Part shown: positions 36,523-47,749 of the stretch, piece by piece
Layout: each line of letters begins with the position of its first letter
Position numbering within the stretch: position 1 is the first letter of the stretch
Program-made: the position numbers and the translations under genes
Notes under the pieces: generated by a model
Told to the model about the DNA's origin: nothing
What the model saw: the letters and a program-made list of their open reading frames with translations, nothing else
Database searches by the model: none
NCBI RefSeq assembly: GCF_051401765.1
Contig: NC_135066.1
Coordinates: 23,749,501-23,813,500, forward strand
Origin: Calliopsis andreniformis
Taxonomy: Eukaryota; Arthropoda; Insecta; Hymenoptera; Andrenidae
Direction of reading: 5' to 3'
DNA length: 64,000 bases

Positions 36523-36834
36523 TTAATTCAATCGATAATTGAACAAGCATAAACAGAATAAAATTACGGATAATTTCGGCAGCCCTAGAGCGATCATAAT
36601 TAAATCATTGATTCCATCTTCAATGAGATTCCATCGACAGTCCACGCCTTTTCTGTTCATACCAGAACAAACTTCTGTGTTAAATATTCTGCCATCAATT
36701 TCTATGAAACGATAATCGTCTAATTTGCTTGAGAAATAAATCGTGTAAAGATGATATCTGAAGTATTTAGCAGGCTCCCATCTCGTCATTAAGTAAAAAT
36801 CCAAATTATAAGTGAACGTCGTCGTGACATGCAC
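36523..36834 (-). CDS. Unrecognised 103-residue open frame (uncertain)
   Basis: A minus-strand frame starting with Met at 36834 and ending at 36523. The protein has two cysteines close together (EVCSGMNRKGVDC), followed by a hydrophobic C-terminal segment (LPKLSVILFCLCLF, about residues 85-98) that could be a membrane span. No family is recognised, there is no evident promoter, and the region is AT-rich like its surroundings. It may be a chance frame or one exon of an unseen gene; kept because it is longer and more protein-like than neighbouring frames. Confidence 0.2.
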   Translation of the reverse strand: MHVTTTFTYNLDFYLMTRWEPAKYFRYHLYTIYFSSKLDDYRFIEIDGRIFNTEVCSGMNRKGVDCRWNLIEDGINDLIMIALGLPKLSVILFCLCLFNYRLN

Positions 36835-36994
36835 AAGGAAATCACAAAAAATTCAAAAATATGCAACGAATTCAGTTAAGTGTGAATTAAGTCGAGTGAA
36901 TCATAAAATCAAATCACAAAAAAAATATTTGGATTGCAAATTAAATTTTTCAACAATGTTTCAGTGAAAAGTTTAAGAAGACAAGGATTCTAGT

Positions 36995-37205
36995 TTTACC
37001 ACTTTTCAATATCGGTTCCCTATTTTCGTGATTGTCTTACACCTAGCTCGGCATAAAAAAAGTTCCACATTTCGACCGTAAAGTAAATATTTTAACATCC
37101 CACTTAAAAATTTAAAAATATAAAAATTTTATTTCAATTTTGGCACTCTTTAATATTGGTCCCCTATTTTCGTGATTTTTTTACACATTGTACAGCATAG
37201 AAATT
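36995..37205 (+). repeat. Tandem duplication, unit about 125 bp
   Basis: ccacttttcaatatcggttccctattttcgtgattgtcttacac at about 36999 is repeated as gcactctttaatattggtcccctattttcgtgatttttttacac at about 37143, with a similar following block (cggcat/cagcat then aaattcc/agttcc). A diverged direct duplication of unknown origin. Confidence 0.6.
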
Positions 37206-37797
37206 CCTTGGACGAACCACTAAAAAAAAATTCAACAATCATTAACTGAATTCTTGATTGTTCATTGAACACTTGAACAGTCCTGAAAGTTTCATTTCAT
37301 ACCACTTAATAATCATAAGTCGCGATTCAATGAGCATTAATTGTGCAATTAATTGCAACTATGCGAGTATTATGCTGAGAACGAGCCGTTAGAGAGAGCT
37401 CACGAGAATCGTGATAAAGAAGGGAACGTGTGAAGTGTTGCTTGAAAAGGAGATACGTTACCGTACCCTTAGCTATATGTAGATTAAGCTACATTAATCA
37501 TTTACTAAAAAGCATATCTCTCTCCGAGTGGTCTATATACTTTATTCGTATCACCGACTATAATCGTAAATTGCGACACAGCTGCGAAGGTGATCAAATC
37601 GAATCCAATGAGTGGAAATTACAGAAATAACGGAAAAGAAAATGACGTGTCGTTTCGAGGTATCTTCGAAAGAGACCCGAAGCCTCGGCCGCTTTCTTCC
37701 TGCGTTCTTTCTTCGTATGAAAAGAGGATACATTTATCTATGTTAAGTTACGATTAGATACTAGGAACGAGAGTTATTTGTTCTATATATAGTCCTA

Positions 37798-37828
37798 TAA
37801 ATATATTATATATATTATATATATATGA
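37798..37828. repeat. AT-rich microsatellite (atatatt)n
   Basis: Run of atatattatatatattatatatatat. Simple repeat. Confidence 0.85.
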
Positions 37829-37829
37829 A

Positions 37830-38920
37830 CAATGTTTTATGGATCATTATCGTCTGAATAAAGTACATTACGTCTTTTAATGGGTTCAATGTTTCATCGA
37901 CGAATGTACCATGTTTACCTGTAGATCCATCAGCGAGATGTACTTGTTCCAAGTAAGTAGTTTATGCCACTGTGTTTGTTTTAATTTCATTAAAAAAGGA
38001 ACAAAGATTATTATAACACTGTTTTTTGAATTCACTAAATAAAGAGTGGAAAAAACTTTTGGAGCTTTTCATTCGTTTATTAATCTAATGAATGGCCTCT
38101 CCCTCACCTCGTCCTTTCTTGGAGACATAAATCTTTTCTTATTACTTAAGGAAGAATACGAGGAAGACTAAGACTGTGAGAGATATTCTAACAACGTGGA
38201 AATTTGGTGTCTCTTCGAGTGTCCAATAATAATTGTAAACTATGATATCAAGCTATGACTTAGATATGTCGCGTGCTAGGGAAGCTATGAGTCCAAGCCT
38301 TTGAATTAACATCACTGACACTGTAACGTGCCGAATTTCCTTTCATTATACAAATAAGGTATTCAGGTAAAAAATAAAGTACGTATTGAGTTAAAAACAT
38401 ATGATATTGAATAAAATATTAAAAATAACGTACATTCATTATTTCTGTGAATTACAGATTTAAAAACAAAAGACTTCGTAATAGCCGATGAACTTAAGAT
38501 TCAGTTTCTTTATTTTGTTGGATTCCCAAGAATAATTAACTTCTATGTTAATTACAAAATGCTTTATTACTATAATTAAAGTACTGCAGTATGTTCAGTT
38601 CAACTGTCGACTAAAATCTGTTTCTCCTCGCCGAAAGCTACATATATTTCAATCCGTATTCTACAATAGTTACATTTTGGAATCAAGTGGTGATTATTAC
38701 TGTAAAAACACAATTATTTCTAGATTTCAAGATCGTGCTTTCCGTGTTAGTTTTTATCATAACTGATTCACATACACTTAATATGTATTCGGCTTCACTC
38801 TTTTGATTTACTAACGTTTTGTACAATAATTGATCAAATTATGCTTACTCCGAATTATCTACTGACGTGAAGTTGGAACAAAAATGAAATTAAAAGCACA
38901 CATTAAGAAAGTACGATCAG
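37830..38920. other. No supported gene
   Basis: AT-rich intergenic DNA. The 73-codon frame at 38545-38766 is featureless. Confidence 0.5.
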
Positions 38921-38924
38921 ATAT

Positions 38925-39096
38925 GTCAAAGCGGCGACGTTACCGGCAAAATTAGACAAAAACATGATCGTACATCCTGCGATTTGTCGTCCTTTATGAG
39001 AAGATTTTAAGTTGGGAATGGGCTCATTCGAAAGAAAAAAGTTCAACGCAGCGCAGTCAACTCATGAAGCTCTTAAAACATTGTTCAAGTCGCGGG
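38925..39096 (+). repeat. Single arm of the 44.7/58.3-kb inverted-repeat family
   Basis: gtacgatcagatatgtcaaagc, then gttaccggcaaaattagacaaaaacat, then tcattcgaaagaaaaaagttcaacgcag matches the left arm at 44735-44870 and the reversed arm at 58257-58432. It is cut at 39096 by the solo LTR that follows. Confidence 0.6.
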
Positions 39097-40104
39097 TGTT
39101 ACGAGCCGAGGGCTAGATAGTCTGACTGAGGGTTAGAGTTTTAGGGATTTTGCTATTCTTTCATGGACGAACCAACGAATAACTTTGCACTCGTTGGGAG
39201 CCACTTCACCAATGTGGATGAACCGAGTGCGCAACGGTTAACACCAGGAGCCACCTTAGGTTTAGGTAGGTTTTCGTGGACGAACCAACACTCAACTTGG
39301 CGAGTATCGGGAGCCACTAGGATGGAATAAAGACTGTGGACGAACCAGCGAGTAACTTTGCATTCGCCAGGAGCCACGGGACGTGGACGAACCAATGCGC
39401 AATGGCCAAAACCGGGAGCCATTTGTAGGTTAGGAAAGGGACTTTTGCAAGGATTGCGAAGATGTTAGTATAGCCTCGTAACTTTCAAATTTATAATATA
39501 TCTCGAGCGGTAAAGATATAATATTTGTTGGATCGTTATGCGTTCGCTTCTTCTTGAACTTAGGAAAGGTTTTCATTGAACTAAGTCCAATTTAACAAAC
39601 GTTATAAAAATGTATATTATTACGAGTTTAAGCTTGACTCGAAGGAATACAATTGTTGATGAGTTTAAGTGTCGCGGAACTAAGTCCTCTCTCTCTAGAT
39701 TACGCACAAAGGTATGCGGGGGACACGTCGCTAAGACTACGTTACAGTGAATTTACTTTACGCACTGTACTTTACGATTTTGCTCGAAGGAGAACTAATG
39801 CTCGATCTTGCTTCCAGTGTAGCCGCGTACTAAACTCGAACTGAATTAGAAATGAGCCCACAAGACCGAATTTCTTAGCCCTTTTATACTCAAAAATCTA
39901 TGGGAAAAATGGTGAGGACTCGGCTGCATCGCAAAGTTTCCGAGAAAAGTTCGATGGTTTTTAGAAAATTCTATTAATTGGGTGCAACGGAAATGCCTAT
40001 CGGCCCTCGTATGGTGAACCCCAGGCAAAGTCAAAGGTCTCGGAAGGAGTTTTGAATCAAGCCCTTTCAGAGTGGCTTTACGTAACCCGTCTGGACTCGT
40101 AACA
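39097..40104 (-). mobile_element. Solo LTR, Gypsy type, 1008 bp, target duplication CGGG
   Basis: Reads TGTTACGAGCCGAGG at the left and GGACTCGTAACA at the right, so the ends form an inverted TGTTACGAG/CTCGTAACA. It is flanked by cggg at 39093-39096 and cggg at 40105-40108. A TATA box (agtataaaag on the minus strand, 39881-39890) sets the orientation as minus. No gag or pol sequence is present. A degenerate minisatellite fills 39158-39425. The insertion cuts an older inverted-repeat arm (38925-39096). Confidence 0.88.
39158..39425. repeat. Minisatellite inside the solo LTR, about five units of 45-65 bp
   Basis: Five degenerate direct units, each opening with a form of gtggacgaaccaacg and closing with cgggagccac, with variable spacing. 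Unit starts are near 39162, 39214, 39282, 39341 and 39381. The minus frame across it stays open and repeats a VAPG...WFVH peptide, which reflects the unit rather than a gene. Confidence 0.85.
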
Positions 40105-40235
40105 CGGGTAAATGGCATAAGCCATACACGATCATCTCGATTGTTCAAATATTTTCACTTTCCAGTCTGCAGTTAAAAGATCGGTGTGATCCGTACTAAT
40201 GCGTATTTCTTATTAACAATTGAAACCAATCTATA

Positions 40236-41712
40236 CAGGGTGTAACAAAAATGTTGCAGTTCCTTGAAAGGGGTGATTCAGGGGATGATTTGAAACAACT
40301 TTTTCCTTAGCGAAAATGTAAGATGAGGCTTCGTTAACGAGTTATTAACGAAAAACACCGGCCAATGAGAGCGTGTGTTTGCCGCCCGAGCGACCGCGGT
40401 AGCGTTGAGTATGCGCGCTAGATGCTACGGTTGTATTCTGAACAAGAAAGTCGTCATACATCGAAGAAAATAGCATTAGTATGAAAACTGAAAGCGACGT
40501 AATAAATAATACCGAGTCCTTTTTTGGTTTAGCACTTGAAGTGAATAATTACTTAAAATCCAGGAAAACTACGTGCAACGTAAAAATACGAATACGTAAA
40601 TTTCTTATTCGCATAACGTATTAACGAAAACAAAAAATAAAGGGAGAGGAGAACAAACTTCACCTATAGTTTGTAAACCTGTGTCACTGGGTCACTCTAC
40701 CGATCCTGCTCATCGACCGTCGAAATGGTTTATGCTAGGGTAGAATTTTTTCAAAGAAGCTCCTTCTACCCTCGCATAGTTTCCCATCGTTCCATTATGA
40801 GTTAACTGTCACTACGACCACAAGATTGAGAGAGAAAAAAATCAGTAACTGTCAAGAAAACGTGCTTTGCAGAAGTGCACAACAAGCACCAACAAGCAGT
40901 TTTACAAAAGCCCTCACTCCACTCTTTTACTGCCTACGTATCCAATGCTTCGAGACAGAAAACAGACACATCGTGCATCGGTCCAAAAGGGTCCGCGAAG
41001 AAGAGAAAGTCTTTTTCGTCCCCGAAGAATAAGAAACAAATTTTTAGGACCATGTGTCGAGTTGTCGCTGCTAGGACCAGTCTAACTACCTTAACAGAGA
41101 TCAGGGGCACGCGTTTAGGTAATTTATGGCTTTATTGCTTTGGTTTCGAAGGAGACATGATCTCGGAGTGTCCGAACAAGGAAGGTCTGAGGTGCTTAAA
41201 CTACGTGGGGCTACAAGGAGCTTCTTTGGAAGAATTCTACCCTACCATAAACCATTTCGACGGTCGATGAGCAGGATCGGTAGAATGACCCAGTGACACA
41301 GATTTAGAAACTAAAGATCAATTGCATTTAATTCATTAGTGATTATTATTTTTTAAATCTAACGCAGACTACTTTCAACGTTTCTATCTTCAACGTTAAT
41401 TCCCCAATTCTCCGTTCATTTCTTTTGTTGCATTGCTTTTTCGTTTATACGTTATGCAAACATTTTCATACTAATGCTATTTCCTTGGACGCATGCCGAC
41501 TTTCTTGTTCGGAGTACAATCGTAGCACCCAGCGCGTACCCAACGCTACCACAGTCGCTCGGGTGGCAAAGTCGTGCTCTCATTGGCCGGTGTTTTTCGT
41601 TAGTAACTCGTTAACGAAGCCTCATCTTACATTTTCGCTAAGGAAAAAGTTGTTTCAAATCACCCCCTGAATCATCCCTTTTAAGGAACTGCAACATTTT
41701 TGTTACACCCTG
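40236..41712. mobile_element. Mariner-type element with long inverted repeats, TA target duplication, carrying a nested element
   Basis: The left end cagggtgtaacaaaaatgttgcagttcctt is mirrored by the right end aaggaactgcaacatttttgttacaccctg, flanked by TA on both sides. The arms run about 250 bp, through cgttaacgagttattaacgaaaaacaccggcca, gcattagtatgaaaa and gaaagtc. The sequence caatgagagcg and the ends relate it to the partial copy at 56487. The centre holds no transposase; most of it is a second inverted-repeat element (40680-41302). Confidence 0.85.
40680..41302. mobile_element. Nested inverted-repeat element inside 40236-41712
   Basis: tgtgtcactgggtcactctaccgatcctgctcatcgaccgtcgaaatggtttatg at the left is mirrored at about 41232-41302 with few mismatches; the inverted repeats extend about 90 bp (to aaagaagctcc). 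The centre is less AT-rich and has overlapping plus-strand frames of 68-131 codons (40826-41270) rich in Arg, Lys and Ser. No known domain is visible in them, and they overlap each other in three frames, so coding status is doubtful. Confidence 0.75.
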
Positions 41713-41879
41713 TATACAGGCTACTACAGTAGGACGCGTGATACAACCGTGAAAGACGACTACATGTAAACATAAATCGAAAGTAATGACCACTATACAT
41801 ACATAAAGCCCGGAAATAGTGTGATATACATATACTAGACGAATCTTTAAATTTAATTTTTCCTAAAATTAAATACGGT

Positions 41880-42903
41880 AATGTTGCGGACGAGAGCCGC
41901 TCTGGGGTCTGGTCGCGACTCTCGTCCGCGACTGGTAGTCGATTCGGCTTCCTTTGCTCTCGGTCGCCGAGATAATTGGTACACGACCGAAGAAGCAAAA
42001 AAAAGGGTCTCGCTCGACCGTCAATGCTTGAGCTCGATGCCCGAAATCAATGACGTCAGAAAAGACAAGGATAGCATTAGGGATTTAATAGGAAAAATTG
42101 AAGTTCTTTATTTGCAAACAGATTTTCACGCAAGTAACACCAATCGATTCCTTGTGCTCTTCCGATAAAAATGATATCAAATACGACATGATTCCTATTA
42201 TTTATAATAAAGATATTTAAATAATAAAGATACGGAGAATCGTCAAAGTTACTTTTCTATCAGTTCTTTACGAGCTAAAAATTACAGTAAATGAAGATTT
42301 GGCTAACAGAATTTACGTATATTATATTTAATCGATGTCGGAAAGAAGATATTGAAAATAAATAAATAAAAATTTCTAAACATTTAAAACGGAACTTATA
42401 TACTTTTTGTGTTACGCTTTCATTTTCTTAATAATTTCAGTCATTAAATAATTAAACACAAAAATATGAGGGAATAATAGGGAGTTAGTCCTACGACAAG
42501 AGCCGCGCTCGTCGAATCGACTACCACTCACGGACGAGAGTCGCGCCCGGGTCTGTTTACATAACGCGATGAGCATGACCTTTCGTTTTACAAACCAAGT
42601 TTTATGTATCTTTGTTAAAAATAATCGGAATCATGTCGTGTTTGACATCATTTTAATCGGGAGGGCACAAGGAATCGATTGGTGTTACTTGCGTGAAAAT
42701 CCGTTTGCGAATAAGAAACTTCAATTTTTCCTATTTAAATCCCTAATGCTATCGTTGTTTTTTATGACGTCCTTGTTTTCGGGCGTCGAGCTCGAACGCG
42801 ATGGTTCCAAGAATTGGTTTCTCGGCGGCACGTATCAAACGAGGTAGTGGGATAAACCACAGCTCTCGTCCGTGTAGACGAAACGGCTCTCGTCCGCAAC
42901 ATT
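41880..42903. mobile_element. Hairpin (foldback) element, about 1.02 kb
   Basis: The end aatgttgcggacgagagccg is repeated in reverse at the right as cggctctcgtccgcaacatt. Inward, arm segments of about 300 bp remain alignable: gcacaaggaatcgattggtgttacttgcgtgaaaatc near 42665 is the reverse complement of gattttcacgcaagtaacaccaatcgattccttgtgc near 42120. A second inverted copy of the GC-rich end block (tcgaatcgactacc, gacgagagtcgcgc) lies at about 42515-42550, so the end motif occurs three times. The arms have small indels but no coding content. Confidence 0.85.
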
Positions 42904-43344
42904 ACTGTACCTTGTAGTAAGACGTATACTACTATACTATAACGTCCGTACTGCTCGGTGTCTCTCGTTAGATTCTGGCCTGCTTGACCGTTCCTTCCAT
43001 GTCAGCTTTTCTCAACCATTTTCTAGACCCAGTGTTTATTGCCCAGGTCTCATTTAACCACGACATCGTCTGACAATATTTTATGGCCCACTCAAAGTCT
43101 GGACGAAACCTCGAAACCTTCTCGGTGCAAAGTCAAAACAGACGACTATTGATTGTCAACCTTTGCTCTCAGCCTTATAAAAAGAATTGTATTGTTTGTT
43201 TTCTGTTTATTTTTATATGTATGTAGAATCATCCTCTACTCGGTTGTATTGCACGCTCTGCCACATCATATATGCTCAAAAGTTAATAGTATTCTTAAAA
43301 CAAGCGGTTGGGTAGCTGCAGATCATAAGTTCATTATAAGTAAT

Positions 43345-43470
43345 ACGTTCCAGATTTGATACCTAGTATGAAAACAACTACTTTTTCTAAATATTTAAAT
43401 TGTATATAACAGTATTTCACAAATATTGTACTATTTAAATACAAATTTTCGTTTATAAATATGTATCTAA
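43345..43470 (+). repeat. Repeat fragment shared with 56305-56435
   Basis: gatacctagtatg, then tactttttctaaatatttaaattg, then tacaaattttcg and tatgtatctaa occur in the same order at about 56310-56430 (gatacccaatatag, ctgctttttttttaaatattcaaattc, tacaaattttcattcg, tacatatctaa). A dispersed repeat next to each copy of the inverted duplication. Confidence 0.5.
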
Positions 43471-43689
43471 CACATACATACATGCATTTCAACTTTCTTC
43501 TGCTTTTTTCTGTGTATTTTATCGAGGAATTTCTACCGCCTAGGGCCAAGATGCAGCAGCGCCGAAACACGCATAACGTTTCCGTGTATATAAGATGTAC
43601 CAAATTTGTTTTCTTATATGTTATGCGTAGTTGTGTGTGTTGGACGCAGCGGCTGGCCGCAACGTCAGACATGTTATTTTAATTTTCTG

Positions 43690-44738
43690 TAAATACATGC
43701 ACATGTATGTCTATACATATGTATATACGAAATACGTACTTACTGTAGAGAAAAGTTCAAACATTTATTAGACACATATATATAATTATTTTCTAAGTAT
43801 ATATATAGAGACTTATTTAAATTGTTCATCTCAAGATTTATCCCCCAAATTTCATAAAAATCTCTGGGGACCCTATCAGTACTGGGTTTACTCACAAGTG
43901 CTAAGTGGTTGCTTCCAGACTCATAAGACAAGGAACCTCACGCAACAATAAAAATATGTATCATTTAACCAAAAATTCGATACCTGTAAACGAATAGAAT
44001 AGTATTAGCAACCATTGCTAAAAATTTCAAGTAAATCGGATGAAAGTTTACTTCAGTTTATGGAGTTATTGTTAGCTTTTAACACCTAGAGTGTGGGTTA
44101 TATAACTATATTATTATCGCGATGAATGTGAAACAGGTGTTCTTTTAAATGCTTAATCTAAATATTCTTATTTTAATAAGAATATTCTTATTTTAATAAG
44201 AATGTTTACATAATTTTGTATGTTGTATAATTTGTGTACATAATTTTGCATAAAAATAAAGCAATGCATATTCTGCAGAATTTATTGATTTTAATGAGGT
44301 TCCAGAAATTGGGAATATCTCGGGCCTTTTCAACACTGGATTCGTTGCTGCTCCCCTTTACGAAACGAAACAAGACAATATTTAGGCAAATGAAAAGATT
44401 GTGCCTGTCTCGTGTCGCTTGTCTATAGCTTGAACAGTTGAATCTCCACATTTCAAGAGCGAGAAAATAAATGTCACACCTGCCTTCTTTCTCAATTTTC
44501 GCAATTGTCTGAAGCACCGAGCTCACGCACACGTGGCTGGTATAGTAATATATGTAGCGAAGGGGGGAATTTTCGGAGTCCATTTCCAATTTGAAGTCAT
44601 AGAGTGATTCCATGTCGCCTTTATTATATAGCCGCGTGTCTGTAGGTAATACTATTCCTATAATGAAAACTGTAACAGCAGATACTCACCTGTCAGTCTC
44701 GAAAATCACGTGACTACTGTACCCCCTTGAGAGGGTAC
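43690..44738 (-). mobile_element. Recently duplicated repeat, copy 1 (minus orientation)
   Basis: Reverse complement of 55335-56470. It includes a 135-codon frame (44206-44613, minus) starting MESLYDFKLEMDSENSPLRY, about 98% identical in DNA to the plus-strand frame at 55456-55845. Flanking shared blocks are tcgagactgacagg, ctgctgttacagttttcatta and the gggaccctatcagtactgggtttactcacaagtg block. The end ttgaggggg/cttaagggg type links it to the inverted-repeat family at 44735. Copy 1 carries an extra tandem aagaatattcttattttaat at 44163-44203. Confidence 0.75.
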
Positions 44739-45078
44739 AATCAGATATGTCCGCAGCAACATTACCGACAAAATTAAGCAAAAACATGGGTTTACGGGGA
44801 TCGACTTTTCGTCTTTATATAAGATTTTGCGTTGGGAAAGGATTCATTCGAAAGAAAAAAGTTCAGTTCAGTGAGGTGTGGTCGTAATTTAATCGAATTT
44901 GTGGTAGTACGACTATTACAAAATAGGACTTATTACAAAATAGAGTGTTTTGAATGAAGTCATGTCCAGATCGTACTGCGTTGAACTTTTCTCTTTCGAA
45001 TAAACCCTTTTCGAGCACAAAATCTTCTCCTACAAGGACGAAAAATGGACTCCCATAAACCCATGCCTCAGTATTACT
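44735..45078. mobile_element. Small inverted-repeat element adjacent to copy 1
   Basis: The left arm (44735-44870) runs from gggtacaatcagatatgtccgc through aaaaacatgggtttacgggga and cattcgaaagaaaaaagttca; the right arm (44950-45078) is its reverse, ending tcccataaacccatg. The right arm lacks the outermost 45 bases. The centre is about 80 bp with duplicated acaaaataggacttatt/acaaaatag. Arms of the same family lie at 38925 and 58257. Confidence 0.7.
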
Positions 45079-45079
45079 T

Positions 45080-45555
45080 TTTGGTGTGTTATCGATAAGA
45101 CAGAGTGGAACATGTGACCAATTTAGATGGTCTTGTGTAAACGAGTCGATGCCTAATTAGGAATGCTGCCGATGTGGAACCACAAACTTCTATGTATACA
45201 GGGTATTTCTGAAGCGCACGAGATAAATTTAAAAACAATATTTATTACATATACGGTTACAGCAGATCTGCATGCTTCAACATCACAAGGAAGTTAGTGA
45301 ACTAAATAATGAACTTCAAAATGATGCAAATATTTGAGGTTAATGTTACAATTTGTATGAATTATAAAGTTTTACATTATTTTATTGTCTTGTATCTACA
45401 TGTATTGTTATTTGCACTCCAATAAAAACCAGTTTATTTCTTTTGCAACAAAAAATGATATTGATAATGAGTATTATTTAGTGATATTTATAATTGTTTT
45501 ATATTAATTTTCATTCAATAGTTTACTAAGCTATAAAAAATTGACTTTTAGCATA
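45080..45555. other. No gene seen
   Basis: AT-rich. A single end motif atacagggtatttctgaagc near 45198 resembles a cagggtg transposon end without a partner. Confidence 0.45.
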
Positions 45556-45559
45556 AATA

Positions 45560-47159
45560 TTGTTACAGCGTAAATCACGCATGAGAGGGCAGTAGTGCAT
45601 CGAATCGGTATCCAGAACAGTACGTTATATCTAACAACGTCTCGCATCGCGTTGCGTACAATACAAAAGGTGAATAACGCGGCGGTTTTTTAGGTTAAGG
45701 TAACAAAAGACAAAACCAAGCGTCTCGAATGGGGGACTGTTGGAGGTCCGAATACGAAGGGCGCGAATTTTGAGCCTCAACAAATATTATCAGGTGTTTT
45801 CCCTGCGTCGAGATGCCGTGAGCTCGAGGCAGGGGGCCTGATAACTTCGGGCGATGCAAGCTGCTCGGAAAAGAGAACTCTCGTCCAGATGGGCGCCAGG
45901 CACTCTCGTGCCGATTTCCCTAAAGGATCAGCAACCAGATGCAACCTGCAATGCAGGGCCCGGCAGAACTTCGGCTAGGTCCTGAAAGGATGAGACGGAT
46001 CGTGGGTTGGACGGTAGTAGAGAGAATCGCTTTCACGGCAAGGCTAGAGAACGAAACAGCGTCTATCTTCCACAGGTATTTTATTCCAAATTATTTGGCA
46101 CGCGCTTTCAGCACGGCAACGGAAGACTCGCGGATGTTCGGCCATACTAGGCAATACGCGCGTCCGCTAGAATCGGCACGCGCGGACTCATCCGGTACAA
46201 TTATTCCCGATGTTAACTAACGAGAGTTACGGTGACTTCGGCAATGCGGAAACACGTCGATCATTACTAGCTATCTCGACCACGGAAAAAGGACGGAATT
46301 AGTCGGAGATAGGTTCGATAAAGTCGGTATGATTTAAGATCCTCAGTCGTTACAAAATTCGATCCGAGACGCTCCTGGACGAAACCCGAATCACGCTCGA
46401 CACTATGGCATTCCGTGCCCGATAAAACAACTGAGACCAGTAATCTGTGCAGCTTATCCTGATTACAATTGATCGTAATTCGGCAATTCGTATTCTTTCG
46501 CTATGTAATCGCTCGATCCTAGCTACGGCACGAGTGACGGTGCGTAGCACGCGTGCAGCCCCCCCCCCCCCCCCCCCCCCCCCTTCCCCATCCCGCAAGC
46601 GCCGTAGTCCCTACGCGTACTCGCTCTTGTCCAGGTGCGCACTCGAGGAACGGAGCCCCGCTCCTCTCCGGCAACGATCCGCTTTCCGACATCGTAGAGA
46701 TTTCCCCAGGACTTCCAGGTATAACTCCTGTCGCCTGGACAACGACCTTCGAGCTCGCCTTCTCCATTGAGCCTATCCAGAAGGACGCCATTGCGGGACC
46801 TTTCCCTGACTCGTGTACCGCAGATTTTCCTTGGCTTCTCAGGTCCTCCGCGGGAGCGGCAAGTCCCACAACTCTGAGGGTGGAGTGCCCTTGCTTCTTC
46901 CGGTGATATGCGACATCTGGATCCGGAAACTACGCGGTCGGGCGACGTGTACGGCATCGGGGTCCCCCAGGCTACCCTTACGGCCCTGAAACGTCGTATG
47001 CGCTCGACACGGAGTTACCCGAAATTAGCGTGAATTCGGAATTACGGTAAGGTCCTCCAGGAGGCGTCTGTCGGCACGTGTTTCTCGCAAGGGGCCGTAC
47101 GGTCCTCTCCAATATTTCATTTGATGATTACGTACGCCTAGTACGCGTGGGGACTAACA
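45560..47159 (+). mobile_element. GC-rich LTR (45738-47159) with preceding polypurine tract
   Basis: gggggac at 45731-45737 directly precedes tgttggaggtccg, the arrangement of a polypurine tract and 3' LTR start. The matching end is ggggactaaca at 47159, giving a 1422-bp TG...CA unit with TGTTgG/CtAACA ends. About 180 bp of unassigned sequence before the tract may be the last of the internal region. The unit is clearly richer in GC than its surroundings and has no coding frame; several overlapping frames at 46.35-46.96 kb are products of the composition. It contains a 25-base poly-C run. No second LTR or target duplication was found. Confidence 0.5.
46559..46583. repeat. Poly-C run of 25 bases
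   Basis: Uninterrupted C homopolymer in the GC-rich LTR-like unit. The length should be treated as approximate in any assembly. Confidence 0.95.
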
Positions 47160-47579
47160 CACAATTTGGAAAAGCCTGCATTTACAAACGTTAATGAAGT
47201 ATGCTTTCCAAACAACTTTAAAATACTGCAATTACGAAAACGTTGCATTATTAAAGTACGCATGGTGCGAAACTAATTTGGGTTTTCCTTGTTTTTATGA
47301 TTTATTTCATCTCCAACATTGTACAGTATTTATAGACTATGTAACTAAATAAATGTAAAATAGAATGCAATAATGCAATATAAATAATATGTAAATAGTA
47401 CATTGTAAAATAGAATATTAAATAAACAAAACGGTTCAAATCGAGTTTATGTTTAGTGGTGGCCAAACGCAAAAATTACTTGGAAGACACATATAAAATT
47501 AACGCGAGACAAAATAAAAATTACTTGACTATATAAAAATTGTATTAATATAGAAAAAAAAAGAAAAGAAAATTTACTC

Positions 47580-47660
47580 TACCACTAACCACCAGATTTG
47601 AACCAGGGACCTGGAGCACACCAATCAAGCACTCTATCGTTCTACTAAAGATCCTTTCTT
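47580..47660 (-). repeat. tRNA-like sequence (tRNA pseudogene or SINE head)
   Basis: On the minus strand a D-arm-like tttagtagaacgatagagtgc is followed by cttgattggtgtgctcc and then a B-box-like ggttcaaatctgg. The A- and B-box spacing suits a pol III promoter, but the T-arm does not pair cleanly and no acceptor stem closes, so this is not a working tRNA gene as read. Confidence 0.3.
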
Positions 47661-47749
47661 GCTGACAGTCCTTATGTAATGAATCACATGGATCACGCAA
47701 AACTGTAAATTAAAATATCTCAAAAACAAAGGCCCACTTTGACGAACCC

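Noticed and set aside
39153..39422. Minus-strand 89-codon frame with a repeated VAPG..WFVH peptide
   Set aside because: It lies wholly in the minisatellite of a solo LTR; the open frame follows from the repeat unit.
44206..44613. 135-codon frame shared with 55456-55845 as a conserved gene
   Set aside because: Most differences between the copies change amino acids, no domain is recognised, and the frame sits in a mobile repeat; kept as repeat only.
46350..46957. Overlapping open frames of 82-144 codons on both strands, with poly-Pro or poly-Gly
   Set aside because: They overlap in several frames around the poly-C run and come from local GC richness; no domain or splice signal.
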